A DNA stretch of 64,000 bases from an uncultured Thermogutta sp. (GCA_937128505.1 CAKZMM010000108.1:1-64000), one strand, 5' to 3'. Shown: positions 48,855-58,417, counted from the first letter of the stretch. Numbers and translations: made by a program. The notes: generated by a model from the letters alone, not told the origin.

Positions 48855-49877
48855 TCATAACCTGGCGACTGCGGGCCCGCATGAGCTAGCGTTTTGAAAC
48901 CCAGTGCGTCGAACTGCTGAGTCGATAATCCGGCCGATGAGATGCACGTAGGGAATTCCCAAAGCCGTAGCCAGCATGGGAAGATCCGAATGTTGCGGAT
49001 GAAGTCCCGGCAGGGGATTGAGCTCCAAGAACTGCGGCTCACCGGCCGGATTGCATCGCAGGTCGACCCGTCCGGCATCCTGCCCCCCAACCGCCTGCCA
49101 GGCCAAAACCGCCAGTTCCTCAGCCAGCCGTACGACCGGGTCAGCTTCAGACGACACCAACCGATACTCGACACATCGGGCATACTCTTGCTTGTTGCGA
49201 TACGAATACGCATAGGCCTCGGCCTCAGGCCGCAGGATGATTTCCAGCGTTCCCAGGACTTCCGTCTCTTTCCCCCCGCCGAGTACGCCAACGGTGAACT
49301 CTCGCCCGGGCAGATACTCTTCCACTAACACCGGTCCAAACCGTTCAAGCAAGACACGGCAAACCCGGTAAAGTGCCCCCCTGTCGAAAACGACAGACTG
49401 AGCTGAAATCCCCTTGCTTGTCCCCTCGGCCAAAGGCTTCAAAAAAAGCGGCCCTTGAAGCTTCACCGATTCGCACTCGGCCAAACTGAAGACTACCGCA
49501 AAGGCCGGGGTAGGTACGCCCGCGGCCGCCACCGTCAATTTGGCCAAGCGCTTATCCAGACCAATGGCCAGTGTCAACGGATCGGCGAAAGTGTACGGTA
49601 TGCAAAACGCATCCAACAAAGCGGGTACCTGGCTTTCCCGAGCGGTCCCGAAACATCCTTCCGCAATATTGAAGACAAGCTCCCAGCGATCCCCCGCCGC
49701 CAATTTCTGTACCAATTGCCGGATATTGCCGATCCGTACCGGTTCATGCCCAAGTTGCCGAATGGCTTCTTCGATCGCCTGGATGGTATCCGGCAAATCG
49801 AACTCGGCCGCTTGCTCGGGCGAAAAGCCCGCTGCCAGATAGTCGTCCCGTAAGTCGTAGGTCAAACCGATTCGCAT
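48855..49877 (-). CDS. D-Ala-D-Ala-ligase-like ATP-grasp enzyme
   Basis: 340-residue ATP-grasp carboxylate-amine ligase. N-terminal MRIGLTYDLRDDY is followed by WELVFNIAEGCFGTARESQVPALLD, IPYTFADPLTLAIGLDK, the ATP-binding FLKPLAEGTSKGI, LVEEYLPGREFTVGVLG, and the metal-binding FLELNPLPGLHPQHSDLPMLA. It is divergent from true Ddl, and the companion genes (ATP-grasp-GNAT fusion downstream, kamA upstream) argue against a cell-wall role. The ATG at 49877 begins the first beta strand; a longer frame to 49925 has no family-like sequence. It is probably co-transcribed with the fusion gene. Confidence 0.88.
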   Translation of the reverse strand: MRIGLTYDLRDDYLAAGFSPEQAAEFDLPDTIQAIEEAIRQLGHEPVRIGNIRQLVQKLAAGDRWELVFNIAEGCFGTARESQVPALLDAFCIPYTFADPLTLAIGLDKRLAKLTVAAAGVPTPAFAVVFSLAECESVKLQGPLFLKPLAEGTSKGISAQSVVFDRGALYRVCRVLLERFGPVLVEEYLPGREFTVGVLGGGKETEVLGTLEIILRPEAEAYAYSYRNKQEYARCVEYRLVSSEADPVVRLAEELAVLAWQAVGGQDAGRVDLRCNPAGEPQFLELNPLPGLHPQHSDLPMLATALGIPYVHLIGRIIDSAVRRTGFQNASSCGPAVARL

Positions 49878-50614
49878 TTCCGTCCTGGCGAAAACTTTCA
49901 ATGACCACCCTAGAAGTTTTAACACACTCCCTTAACCGCCCGTCTGAGCTCGGATACTACCGGCTATAAACCTCCGGTATACCCCAAGCAAAACCAACCC
50001 AAACCCCCGGATTAGCCATTTTGAGCTGCCCCGGAAGGATGTGATGCACTCGGCCGAGGAAGGCTCACTGAAGCCAAACATTATCGCGAGGAAAGAACAA
50101 TGAGCAAATAGGGCTACCGAGGCCGGACACGTCGCCGCGAAAGCTCCCCTCGATCCATCAGGGCGCCGAATGGTTCTCCGATTGCGCCCACCCGAACTCG
50201 GATTCGCTCTAAAGGGGGTTGACGGAACCGACTTCCAAGTGGGTACATGCAGCAATTGCGGCTGACTGATAAATCCGGATCACAAAAAGGGTAAACATAC
50301 CCTAACCCCCTAAAGTGGCCGAGAATGTCGTCCCTCCCGGCAAAAAACTGAAATTTCGAATCTCCGACAGCTTCCCTGCACCGGTTTTAGTGGGAATCCG
50401 GCTGGATTGAACCGCCGATTGCCTTCAAGGTGTCTATCCCGCCGGCCTTTCGCCCCGATTCTGGCGAAACTTTCCTTCGTAACTGCACCCTTTACGCTAG
50501 AGAGTTCACCGACCTTAGCGCGGCATCGTCCCACCAATCGCGCCTTCTTTAGACGGCTTTCAGGGCAGTTTCGGCGAACATCCGCTATGGTTACCGCTCC
50601 CGGAGAGACCGAAA
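49878..50614. other. Gap between kamA and the ATP-grasp gene
   Basis: 737 bp with no supported gene, on the same strand as its neighbours. The gap leaves open whether kamA and the ligases share a transcript. Confidence 0.55.
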
Positions 50615-51937
50615 TCACTCTGAACAATCTGGATAACGGAAGATCCGGCCTTCGAAATTCCGCAGTAGGAGATCGTTTCCGTCTCGACCCACCACATAGT
50701 TGGGCTGGAGGGGAACCTTCCCCCCACCCCCCGGAGCGTCAATGACAAACGTTGGCACGGCATAGCCGCTTGTGTGACCCCGCAAGCCTTCAATGATTTC
50801 TAAACCGCGACTTACCGGGGTCCTAAAATGGGCAGACCCAACAATGGGATCACATTGATACAAATAATAGGGCCGCACCCGCATCCGCATGAGGGCATGC
50901 ACAAGGCGTTTCATGGTCTCCAGATTATCGTTAATTCCCCGGAGCAAAACGGTCTGCGATCCCAGGGGAATCCCCGCATCGGCCAAACGCGTGCAAGCCG
51001 TGAATACCTCGGGCGTGCACTCATCGGGATGGGTAAAGTGGATGCTCATCCAAAGGGGATGGAACCGCTTCAAAAGCCGGCACAATTGGGGGGTAATGCG
51101 TTGAGGCAAGACCACGGGTACTTTTGTGCCGATTCGGATAATCTCTACGTGCGGGATGGACCGAAGCTCGTCTAAAACCCAGGCCAATTTCTCGTTACTG
51201 AGAACCAGGGGGTCGCCACCGGACAGTAGCACATCCCGGACCGAAGGTGTGCGCCGAATGTAGTCGAAGGTCAACTCCAGTCGATCCGGCCGGCTCGGCA
51301 ACTGATTATGACCCACAACCCGGCTTCGCGTGCAATACCGGCAGTAAGTGGAGCAAAAATCGTGAACCAAAAGCAGGACTCGATCCGGATACCGATGGAC
51401 TAAACCCGGTACGGGGCTCTGATTATCTTCATGGAGCGGATCTTCAGCCTCGCCCGGAGAAACGGTGAATTCCGCACCCAACGGGATCACCGTGCGGCGT
51501 AACGGCTGGTCCGAATCCACGGCCGAGATTAAAGCCATGTAATACGGTGTAATAGCCACCGGCAGCTTTTCCCCCACCGTTTCCAGTGCCGCACGTTCAT
51601 CGGTCGAAAGAAGCACAAACCGCTCGATTTCCTTTAAGGTTCGAATCCGATGGGCAACCTGCCATTGCCAATCGTTCCACTGCGAATCCGGCACATTTGG
51701 GAAAAAAGCACGCCGAAAAGCCCGGACCCGTGGGTCCGTTCGCGTCTGTCGCCGCTGAGGAATCCGTTGAAGGCGCTCTGCTGCTGGCCGATCCCGGTTC
51801 GGTGCCAAGCAGCCCGACTCAGCCCCCTTGACTAACGGAAGGTATGAAAAGCACGTAGAAAGGACAGCAACAGAACCCGGAGGTTCTGCCTCGCCCATCA
51901 TAGGCGAGGATCCTTCGTCACCCTCAGTTCCCAACAT
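50615..51937 (-). CDS. kamA: KamA-family lysine 2,3-aminomutase (radical SAM, PLP)
   Basis: 440-residue radical SAM enzyme that moves the alpha-amino group of lysine to the beta carbon. The [4Fe-4S] motif is Cys195, Cys199, Cys202 (FCSTYCRYCTR). The PLP lysine is Lys407 in APGGGGKVPLQPNY. Asp363 (YQCDPIVGSAHFR) and Asp400 (VIDAPGGGG), the pair that binds the substrate ammonium in clostridial lysine 2,3-aminomutase, are both present, which favours lysine over glutamate as substrate. AAAGGGA lies 9 bases before the ATG. The first 60 residues are low in conservation. Two ATP-grasp genes lie downstream. EpmB (EF-P modification) is an alternative role, but EpmB is shorter and no epmA is near. Confidence 0.9.
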   Translation of the reverse strand: MLGTEGDEGSSPMMGEAEPPGSVAVLSTCFSYLPLVKGAESGCLAPNRDRPAAERLQRIPQRRQTRTDPRVRAFRRAFFPNVPDSQWNDWQWQVAHRIRTLKEIERFVLLSTDERAALETVGEKLPVAITPYYMALISAVDSDQPLRRTVIPLGAEFTVSPGEAEDPLHEDNQSPVPGLVHRYPDRVLLLVHDFCSTYCRYCTRSRVVGHNQLPSRPDRLELTFDYIRRTPSVRDVLLSGGDPLVLSNEKLAWVLDELRSIPHVEIIRIGTKVPVVLPQRITPQLCRLLKRFHPLWMSIHFTHPDECTPEVFTACTRLADAGIPLGSQTVLLRGINDNLETMKRLVHALMRMRVRPYYLYQCDPIVGSAHFRTPVSRGLEIIEGLRGHTSGYAVPTFVIDAPGGGGKVPLQPNYVVGRDGNDLLLRNFEGRIFRYPDCSE

Positions 51938-53592
51938 GAGAATCGTCCCTTTACAACATGTGATTGGCTGCGAAATCCGGGGTTGCAGGGTGGGAATTTG
52001 GAGCTTCCAGCCCGAGAGCGTCCACGCTCTCCTAAAACCAATATCGTCAGATGCAGAAAAGTCAATACGAATTTCTTAGTTCAAGTTCATCTCCGTGAAT
52101 TTCTCTACCGATTCCGTCCTCTAGGTAACTCTTGTTGGAGCCAAAGGCACTTTGTTCGAGCTCGCATTCGTGGTCTTCTCCCTCGGGCTACGCCCACACC
52201 AGTCGGTTCGATGACCGGGTTGCCGCGCTGAAATGAAGGGATTATGGAGGTCCTCCAAACCCGCTGCTGTGCGATAGCTCGTGAGGTTCCCCCCCATCGC
52301 GGCATCTGTGGGGGAGATCACTCGATAAACCGCACTGCATCCTCAGCTCTTCAGCTCTTCCGCGCGCAATAGCCCGATCTTTGCCCGCGAAACGCCCCTG
52401 AGATCTTGGCCCTTGCCCCGCCCCCCAAGTGCCGAAAGGCGTTCCCGCCTATCCAACCTACCCGAGGGGATTCCGCGGGATGGCCAATGGCCAGACCTGT
52501 GCCCCGCAGGATCGGCCACTTACCCTCGCGGGTCCGGAGGATAGTTACCGCCGCCTTGCCAGCCCCAAAGCCGAAGAAAAACAGTTTGTTTTTAATCTGC
52601 GCGAGCCTTTCGTGGCCTGACAGATCGCCCGAATCCGCGAGGAAAGCACTCACTAAACGCAACCCTTGGCCGCAACCACTTACGCATACGGCCACCCGAG
52701 GGTCCCCCTCGCATTTCACTTGTTTCCGTCCTCGATACCCATACTTCTTTTTATCTTTCCTTTACCATTTCTTTTTATGTTTCCTTCGTCCTCTTTTTAT
52801 CTCTTTCCTTCGGAGTACCATTTACTCGTTTCTTTTTTTTCTTTTCGTTTCTCATAGCGCCGTCTTCATTTGGGCGTATCTCATAGCGCCATCTACACTT
52901 GGGCGTACCGGCGAGGCACCCGCTTACCAGGAGCACTCCGTGCGGAAATCGATAAGTAGCCACTAACTATATCAAATTGAAAAAGATCAGTCATCAAGGG
53001 GTAAGACTGCCCATTTGGTGTTACCTGCCCGAGGTTTCGTTCCCGATCGATCCCCCGAGCCGATGCTCTCCCTCGTACCGGGGGCTAATCCGGCGGGTTT
53101 TCACCCCTTAAGGCTCCCGGCAGTACTTGCAGATCGAAAAAGCTGATAACAAACTATTAGGCTTAATTCGCGTCTTAGGCGTCGCTTGCGTATGTCAAAC
53201 TGGGTAGCCAGAGTTAATTGGAGAATCGCGGTTACCGGCTTCAACTTGGGAATCCTTCAACAAACCCTCTGAAAGCCGCCTTAGTTTTTACGGGAAACGC
53301 ATTCGCCTCCCTGAGAAAGGACGGTCGCGAATGCCGGTTTAGGGTCGAACCGGCCCCAAAAATGTTTTTCGAGGCAAAAGAACAAATCGGATCGGAAAAT
53401 CGTGAGCTTCCCCTTCGCGTATCAAAATCGCAGCTTCGGACCGAGTAATCGTTAGCCCACGCGGCGGCAGTTGCCGAACCATCGGGGCCGATTGTCGGAG
53501 ATTTCGCGGCTGATCGTCAAAAATTTACCGGGCATTAAAGTTTTTTTGTTTGTTTACGTAGCTTTGTATCCAATATCCGTCAGAGCGAAATT
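51938..53592. other. 1.65-kb gene-free region with a pyrimidine-rich tract
   Basis: No supported gene. Positions 52737-52857 are about 85% C+T on the plus strand, with repeated tttcttttta/ctctttttat phrases. The right end must contain the pntAA promoter. Confidence 0.6.
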
Positions 53593-54744
53593 ATGAAAAT
53601 CGCTGTACCGCAAGAAACCGTTCCAGGCGAAAGACGCGTCGCCTTGGTTCCTGCCTCCGTAGAGGCTTTTAAAAAGGCTGGGCATGAGGTCCTTGTGCAG
53701 GCGAACGCCGGATTAGCGGCCGGTTTCCCCAACTCCGAGTATGTGGCGGCCGGTGCCACAATGGTGCACGGTGCCGAAGAGCTTGCCCAGGCTGAAATTC
53801 TCTTACGGATCCGTTTTGGGGGGGCTCTTGGGCTGCAAATTGGCGCGGATACCTTTCCATTTCATCCCGGCCAAATCGTCATTGGCCTTTGTGACCCGGT
53901 GGGTTCCCCGCAGGTGATCGCGGAGCTGGCGGCTAAACGATTGACGATTTTTTCCCTGGAATTGATGCCGCGGATAACGCGGGCTCAAAGCATGGATGTG
54001 CTCTCGTCAATGGCCACGATCGCCGGCTACCGTGCCGTTCTTTTAGCGGCCGTAAATTTACCTCGGCTTTTTCCCATGTTAATGACGGCAGCCGGCACCA
54101 TTCGGGCCGCCAAGGTGTTTGTGGTGGGGGCGGGAGTAGCTGGCCTCCAGGCGATTGCTACCGCGAAAAGACTCGGAGCGATCGTTTCCGCTTATGACGT
54201 CCGGCCCGCCGTCAAGCAACAGGTAGAAAGCTTGGGGGCCCGATTCGTCGAATTGCCCGTGGCAATTTCCGGCGCCGAAGATACCCGCGGATATGCCAAA
54301 GAATTGGCCGAGGAGACCTTGGCAGCCCAACGACGCCTCATGGAGGAAGTGGTAGCCGAGAGCAATGTTGTCATCACCACGGCTGCGGTCCCCGGGAAAA
54401 AAGCCCCGCTTTTGATCACAACTGGGATGGTGGAGCGAATGCAGCCGGGATCCGTCATCGTTGACGTAGCGGCTGAACGTGGCGGGAACTGCGAATTGAC
54501 GCAGCCTGGGAAGGCCATCGAGCACCGCGGGGTCCTTATCCTGGGACCGGTCAACTTACCGAGCGATGTTCCCTTCCATGCGAGCCAAATGTTTTCTCGA
54601 AATATCACTTCGTTTTTGCTTCACGTGTTAAAGAAGGGAGAAATTGATTTTAATAGTGATGATCCCATCATCCGCGACACCCTCGTGGTTCGGCAGGGGG
54701 AGGTGGTACATCCGGAGGTAAGTAAACTGTTGAGTGCTGCGTAA
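53593..54744 (+). CDS. pntAA: Proton-translocating NAD(P) transhydrogenase, alpha-1 subunit (NAD-binding)
   Basis: 383-residue NAD(H)-binding domain I of transhydrogenase, which transfers hydride between NAD(H) and NADP(H) coupled to proton movement. N-terminal MKIAVPQETVPGERRVALVP is typical of the alanine dehydrogenase/PNT family. The nucleotide motif VVGAGVAGLQA is at 177-187, and the characteristic loop PRITRAQSMDVLSSMATIAGY is at 126-146. Separate alpha-1, alpha-2 and beta genes indicate the Rhodospirillum-type three-subunit enzyme. It starts the pnt set, whose members are separated by about 510 and 546 bp. It may balance NADPH supply with the NAD(P)-linked hydrogenase. Confidence 0.95.
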   Translation: MKIAVPQETVPGERRVALVPASVEAFKKAGHEVLVQANAGLAAGFPNSEYVAAGATMVHGAEELAQAEILLRIRFGGALGLQIGADTFPFHPGQIVIGLCDPVGSPQVIAELAAKRLTIFSLELMPRITRAQSMDVLSSMATIAGYRAVLLAAVNLPRLFPMLMTAAGTIRAAKVFVVGAGVAGLQAIATAKRLGAIVSAYDVRPAVKQQVESLGARFVELPVAISGAEDTRGYAKELAEETLAAQRRLMEEVVAESNVVITTAAVPGKKAPLLITTGMVERMQPGSVIVDVAAERGGNCELTQPGKAIEHRGVLILGPVNLPSDVPFHASQMFSRNITSFLLHVLKKGEIDFNSDDPIIRDTLVVRQGEVVHPEVSKLLSAA

Positions 54745-55253
54745 GAGTGCCTGAAGCCGCCTGCACCAGGACGAGACTTCATCCCCCAGCCGTGATCTTC
54801 AAGTCGAAGCGCACGTCAAAAGCGGATGGGGAGGCGCAGAGGTTGACTCCCGTCCAAAAGTCGAAAACTCAGACTCGGGAGAAACATAAGATCACCAGTA
54901 GGGAACATTTAATCACCAGAAGGGAACATTTAAAACCGCGACGCTGGTACCTGAGCTTGCGGAATGACGTCCTTGAGATCTGCTTCTTGTAAGCCGTCGG
55001 TATCCTGAGGCGTTGTAAACCTGATGCTGGCAATTCTTGCAACCTCGTGATGCGAGTTGTCAAAACCGCGTTGAGGGGTGATTTTTTGAGGTCGCGTTAG
55101 GACAGAGTAGGAGAGAATGGGCGAAGGGAGTATTTTTACTCGGAAATTTCGGCAAGGCACTTCTACAGTTCACGGAACGAAACTTTGTAACGAATGCTAA
55201 CTGGGCTGGCTCGAAAGACAGTCGGAAAGTTTTTTTAAACTGAGGACCGTTCG
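54745..55253. other. Unusual 509-bp gap within the pnt operon
   Basis: No gene is seen between pntAA and pntAB. A 21-bp tandem duplication lies at 54891-54932. Such genes are normally adjacent or overlapping. Confidence 0.6.
54891..54932. repeat. 21-bp tandem duplication in the pntAA-pntAB gap
   Basis: atcaccagtagggaacattt (54891-54911 with a final a) is followed by the same unit with one difference (gta to gaa) at 54912-54932. Confidence 0.85.
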
Positions 55254-55616
55254 ATGCATACTGGCGTATTTTTGCTTGCGGATTCGGCAGCCAAAACCGC
55301 CGAAGCGGTTCAGGCTGCTGGCTCGGTGGACATGACACTGCCCTTGATGGCGGCCTTAACCATCTTTGTGCTTGCCATGTTCGTCGGCTTTGAAATCATC
55401 ACCAAGATTCCACCAACGCTTCATACCCCCCTTATGTCTGGTTCAAATGCGATTTCAGGAATCACCGTTGTGGGGGCGATTTTGGCGGCCGGAGCTGGTG
55501 GGGGCGTGATGGTGACCTTGCTGGGACTTTTGGCGGTGATTTTGGCCATGATCAACGTGGTGGGCGGCTTCTTAGTTACCCATCGCATGTTGGAGATGTT
55601 CCGGCGAAAGAAATAA
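55254..55616 (+). CDS. pntAB: Transhydrogenase alpha-2 subunit (membrane)
   Basis: 120-residue membrane subunit with three or four hydrophobic segments (LMAALTIFVLAMFVGFEII, AISGITVVGAILAAGAGGG, LLGLLAVILAMINVVGGFL) and the conserved IPPTLHTPLMSGSNAISGI-type phrase (KIPPTLHTPLMSGSNAI) and final VTHRMLEMFRRKK. It forms part of the proton channel with PntB. It starts with ATG at 55254. The stop is embedded in an 8-bp tandem repeat (aaagaaat units, 55606-55633). Confidence 0.95.
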   Translation: MHTGVFLLADSAAKTAEAVQAAGSVDMTLPLMAALTIFVLAMFVGFEIITKIPPTLHTPLMSGSNAISGITVVGAILAAGAGGGVMVTLLGLLAVILAMINVVGGFLVTHRMLEMFRRKK

Positions 55617-55744
55617 AGAAATAAAGAAATAAATTCAGGCGAGACAAATAAATCGGAAGTAAATTGAGGCGGCAGAAACTAAGGAGATAAGGAAACCAGA
55701 TCGAAAAGGCATCTTAAGAGCCGCGAAGAAAATGAACAAAGATC

Positions 55745-55960
55745 GGCACAACCAACGTGCACGGGGGAATAAGGCAGGAGGGCGTGGTTCTGAACTCGGG
55801 CCGGCGGAATAACCGACGCGCGCGGGGGAATAGGCCAGAAAAATTTTTGTCAAGCCCCCTTTTTAAAGAATAACCGACGCGCGCGGGGGAATAGGCGGCA
55901 TACGAGAGGACCTCTGGCGGGGCAACCTGAACAACCGACGTGCGCGGGGGAATAGGGCAG
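55745..55960. CRISPR. Degenerate CRISPR-like array inside the pnt operon, four units
   Basis: Four copies of a sequence close to aaccgacgcgcgcgggggaa plus tagg have equivalent bases at 55749, 55810, 55871 and 55932, exactly 61 nt apart each time. Copies 2 and 3 are identical over 28 bases, and copies 1 and 4 differ at a few. Intervening segments of about 33 nt are unrelated. On the minus strand the unit reads cctattcccccgcgcgcgtc then ggtta, similar in layout to I-E repeats. It is the best preserved of the four arrays and lies between pntAB and pntB. Confidence 0.65.
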
Positions 55961-56162
55961 AATTGCAAGAGGCAAGTTTAGGGAAAGAGTTTTCGGGAAT
56001 TCGCTCTCCAAAGATACAGCCAAATGTTCTAGCGGAACATTTTAGGGAACTTTCGACTTAGGCCCCCATTAACCGATGTATTGGGCTTCTGTGCCAATCA
56101 ATTCTAGTGCGCCTTTAAGTCAATCTGAGGGATCAACGTATTAACAGCGTAAGGTTACAGCC

Positions 56163-57563
56163 GTGGATCGAACTAGTTTGATTACGTTAGCGTATCTGGC
56201 AGCATCGGTGCTTTTCATTCTGGCCCTCAAAGGCCTTACGCATCCAAGGACCGCCGTTCGAGGGAACTTGATCGGCGCCTTAGGAATGGCTTTGGCGATC
56301 CTTGCCACCTTGGCCCACGAAGATCTCGTGGGCAAAACCTTGGGCTACTTGCTGGTTTTCATCGGATTTTTAATCGGTGGAATTGCGGGGGCGATTGCTG
56401 CGTTGAAAGTCCCGATGACCGCCATGCCCCAAATGGTGGCATTATTCAATGGGTTTGGAGGCGGGGCATCGGTGCTTGTGGCGGGGGTGGAGCTGGCCAC
56501 CCATGTCCCGGCCCCGGTGGGGATTGATCCGGTCGTGTTGTCCGGCTTGCTTGCGGGCTTGATCGGTGCTGTCACTTTTTGGGGGAGCCTTTTGGCTTTT
56601 GCAAAGCTTGAGGAATACAAGGCCTTCCGAAAACCGTTTCAATACCCATACCAGCAACCCATTAATGCAGTTTTAGGGGCGATTGTCTTACTCTTTGTCG
56701 TGACGGGCGTGGCAAGCCACAACCCGCTGTGGATTTATTGGCTTTTAGTGCTTGTTTCGAGCGTCCTCGGGGTACTTTTGGTCAACCCGATCGGAGGAGC
56801 GGACATGCCCGTTGTGATCGCGCTCCTGAATTCCTACAGTGGTTTGGCGGCATGTGCGACGGGCTTCGTCCTTCAGAATGCCGTTTTGATTATCGCCGGA
56901 TCGTTGGTGGGAGCTTCCGGGTTTATCTTGACTTCAATTATGTGCAAAGCGATGAACCGATCGCTCTGGCACGTGTTATTTGGGGTTCTGGGACCGACGG
57001 AAAGTACCCCCTCTGAAGACGAGGTTTACGGGGGCAAAGTCAAATCCGCTATGGCGGAAGAGTTGGCCCTCCTTTTCGACGGGGCCCGGCGTGTCGTGAT
57101 CGTCCCCGGTTACGGGATGGCTGTCGCGCAGGCTCAACACGCGGTGCGAGACCTGATGAATCTGCTGGAATCCCGCGGCACCACCGTCGAATTTGCAATC
57201 CACCCGGTGGCCGGTCGCATGCCGGGACACATGAATGTCCTTTTGGCCGAAGCGGAAGTCCCCTACGAGAAGCTCAAAGAACTCGAAGAGATCAATCCCG
57301 TCATGGCGGAAACGGACGTCGCTATTGTCATCGGGGCCAACGACGTGGTCAATCCTTTGGCAAAGACTGACCCGAAGTCTCCCATCGCAGGGATGCCGAT
57401 TGTGGAAGTAGATCGGGCTAAGACCGTGGTGGTCATTAAGCGGAGTTTGAGCCCGGGGTTTGCGGGCATTCCGAATCCGCTTTTTGGGGCACCCAATTGC
57501 CTCATGTATTTTGCCGACGGAAAACAAGCCGTCCTGAATCTGGTAAACGCGATTCGTGAATAG
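56163..57563 (+). CDS. pntB: Proton-translocating NAD(P) transhydrogenase, beta subunit
   Basis: 466-residue subunit with about eight membrane segments (residues 1-265) and the NADP(H)-binding domain III at the C-terminus (VVIVPGYGMAVAQAQHAV, GRMPGHMNVLLAEAEVPY, VIGANDVVNPLAKTDP). Membrane motifs NGFGGGASVLVA and NSYSGLAACATGFVL match the family. It starts with GTG at 56163, preceded by a weak TAAGG. It completes the enzyme encoded with pntAA and pntAB. All NADP-binding signatures are intact, so the insertion of array DNA upstream has not damaged the coding region. Confidence 0.95.
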   Translation: MDRTSLITLAYLAASVLFILALKGLTHPRTAVRGNLIGALGMALAILATLAHEDLVGKTLGYLLVFIGFLIGGIAGAIAALKVPMTAMPQMVALFNGFGGGASVLVAGVELATHVPAPVGIDPVVLSGLLAGLIGAVTFWGSLLAFAKLEEYKAFRKPFQYPYQQPINAVLGAIVLLFVVTGVASHNPLWIYWLLVLVSSVLGVLLVNPIGGADMPVVIALLNSYSGLAACATGFVLQNAVLIIAGSLVGASGFILTSIMCKAMNRSLWHVLFGVLGPTESTPSEDEVYGGKVKSAMAEELALLFDGARRVVIVPGYGMAVAQAQHAVRDLMNLLESRGTTVEFAIHPVAGRMPGHMNVLLAEAEVPYEKLKELEEINPVMAETDVAIVIGANDVVNPLAKTDPKSPIAGMPIVEVDRAKTVVVIKRSLSPGFAGIPNPLFGAPNCLMYFADGKQAVLNLVNAIRE

Positions 57564-57610
57564 GCGTGGTTTTCGTGCACAAATCGGCGAACGGGGTGGG
57601 GGACCGATTG

Positions 57611-58417
57611 ATGCTATTTCACACGCCCTATGAAATTTGGGATGCCCACACGCATCTCTCGGGAGTGCCGGGCAAAACCCCGGAGGAGCGGCTGGGCAAT
57701 CTGCTGCGATATGCCGACCGGTTAGGAATATCGCGGCTTTGCGTTTTTATGGGCGTGCGATGGAGTTATGAGCCAACCCCAGAGGATTTCCGCCAGCAAA
57801 ATGACGATGTTCTCCGGGCGATAGCAGCTTATCCTGACCGAGCTTTTGGCTTCGTCTACCTCAACCCGAAACAGCTAGATGCAAGTTTGGAAGAGCTTCA
57901 GCGGTGTGTGGCCCAGGGGCCAATGGTCGGCATTAAACTGTGGGTTGCTGAACATTGTAATGCGCCGAGTTTGGACCCAATTGTGCGTCGGGCCGTCAGT
58001 CTTAATGCAGTCATCCTGCAACACACCTATCTGAAAAAAACGGGGAATCTCCCCTTCGAATCGACCCCGATGGAGCTGGCGGAATTGGCTGCCCGACACC
58101 CAGACGCCACCTTCATTTGTGCTCATTCGGGCGGACAATGGGAGTTGGGAATCCGGGCGATTCGGAAAACCCCGAATGTGTTGATTGATTTATGCGGGTT
58201 CGACCCCACTAATGGGGTAACGGAGATGGCCGTTCGTGAATTGGGGCCGGAACGCATCGTCTTCGGGAGCGATGCAGGGGGCCGAAGTTTCGCGTCTCAA
58301 TTAGCGAAAGTGCTGGGCGCCCAAATATCCGAGGATGCAAAGCGCTTAATTCTGGCGGGAAATCTCAAACGAGTGCTTCAGCCCATCCTAAAAGCAAAGG
58401 GGATCGCCTGTGAGTGA
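57611..58417 (+). CDS. Amidohydrolase 2 family metal-dependent hydrolase
   Basis: 268-residue TIM-barrel hydrolase of the amidohydrolase_2 family. The N-terminal metal motif is intact (IWDAHTHLSG). Other ligand positions appear as His in VILQHTYLKK, His in FICAHSGGQW and Asp in IVFGSDAGG. Possible reactions are decarboxylation or hydrolysis of lactones or amides; the substrate is unknown. The ATG at 57611 has GGTGGGGGA about 8 bases upstream and is preferred to a GTG at 57566. It overlaps the following amidohydrolase gene by 8 bp, so the two are made together and may form a heterodimer. Confidence 0.87.
   Translation: MLFHTPYEIWDAHTHLSGVPGKTPEERLGNLLRYADRLGISRLCVFMGVRWSYEPTPEDFRQQNDDVLRAIAAYPDRAFGFVYLNPKQLDASLEELQRCVAQGPMVGIKLWVAEHCNAPSLDPIVRRAVSLNAVILQHTYLKKTGNLPFESTPMELAELAARHPDATFICAHSGGQWELGIRAIRKTPNVLIDLCGFDPTNGVTEMAVRELGPERIVFGSDAGGRSFASQLAKVLGAQISEDAKRLILAGNLKRVLQPILKAKGIACE

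Noticed and set aside
48855-49877. Housekeeping D-alanine-D-alanine ligase (ddl)
   Set aside because: Sequence is divergent and the neighbours are a second ATP-grasp-GNAT protein and kamA rather than mur/fts genes.
51367-51420. A peptide-level likeness between the antisense frame of kamA (PKAGLDPDTDGLNPVRGS) and the linker of the protein at 62276-62329 (PKVGIDPDTDGLEPVRSS)
   Set aside because: DNA identity is 34 of 54 without gaps, a level that chance can give among all pairs in 64 kb. The kamA strand is clearly the minus strand there.
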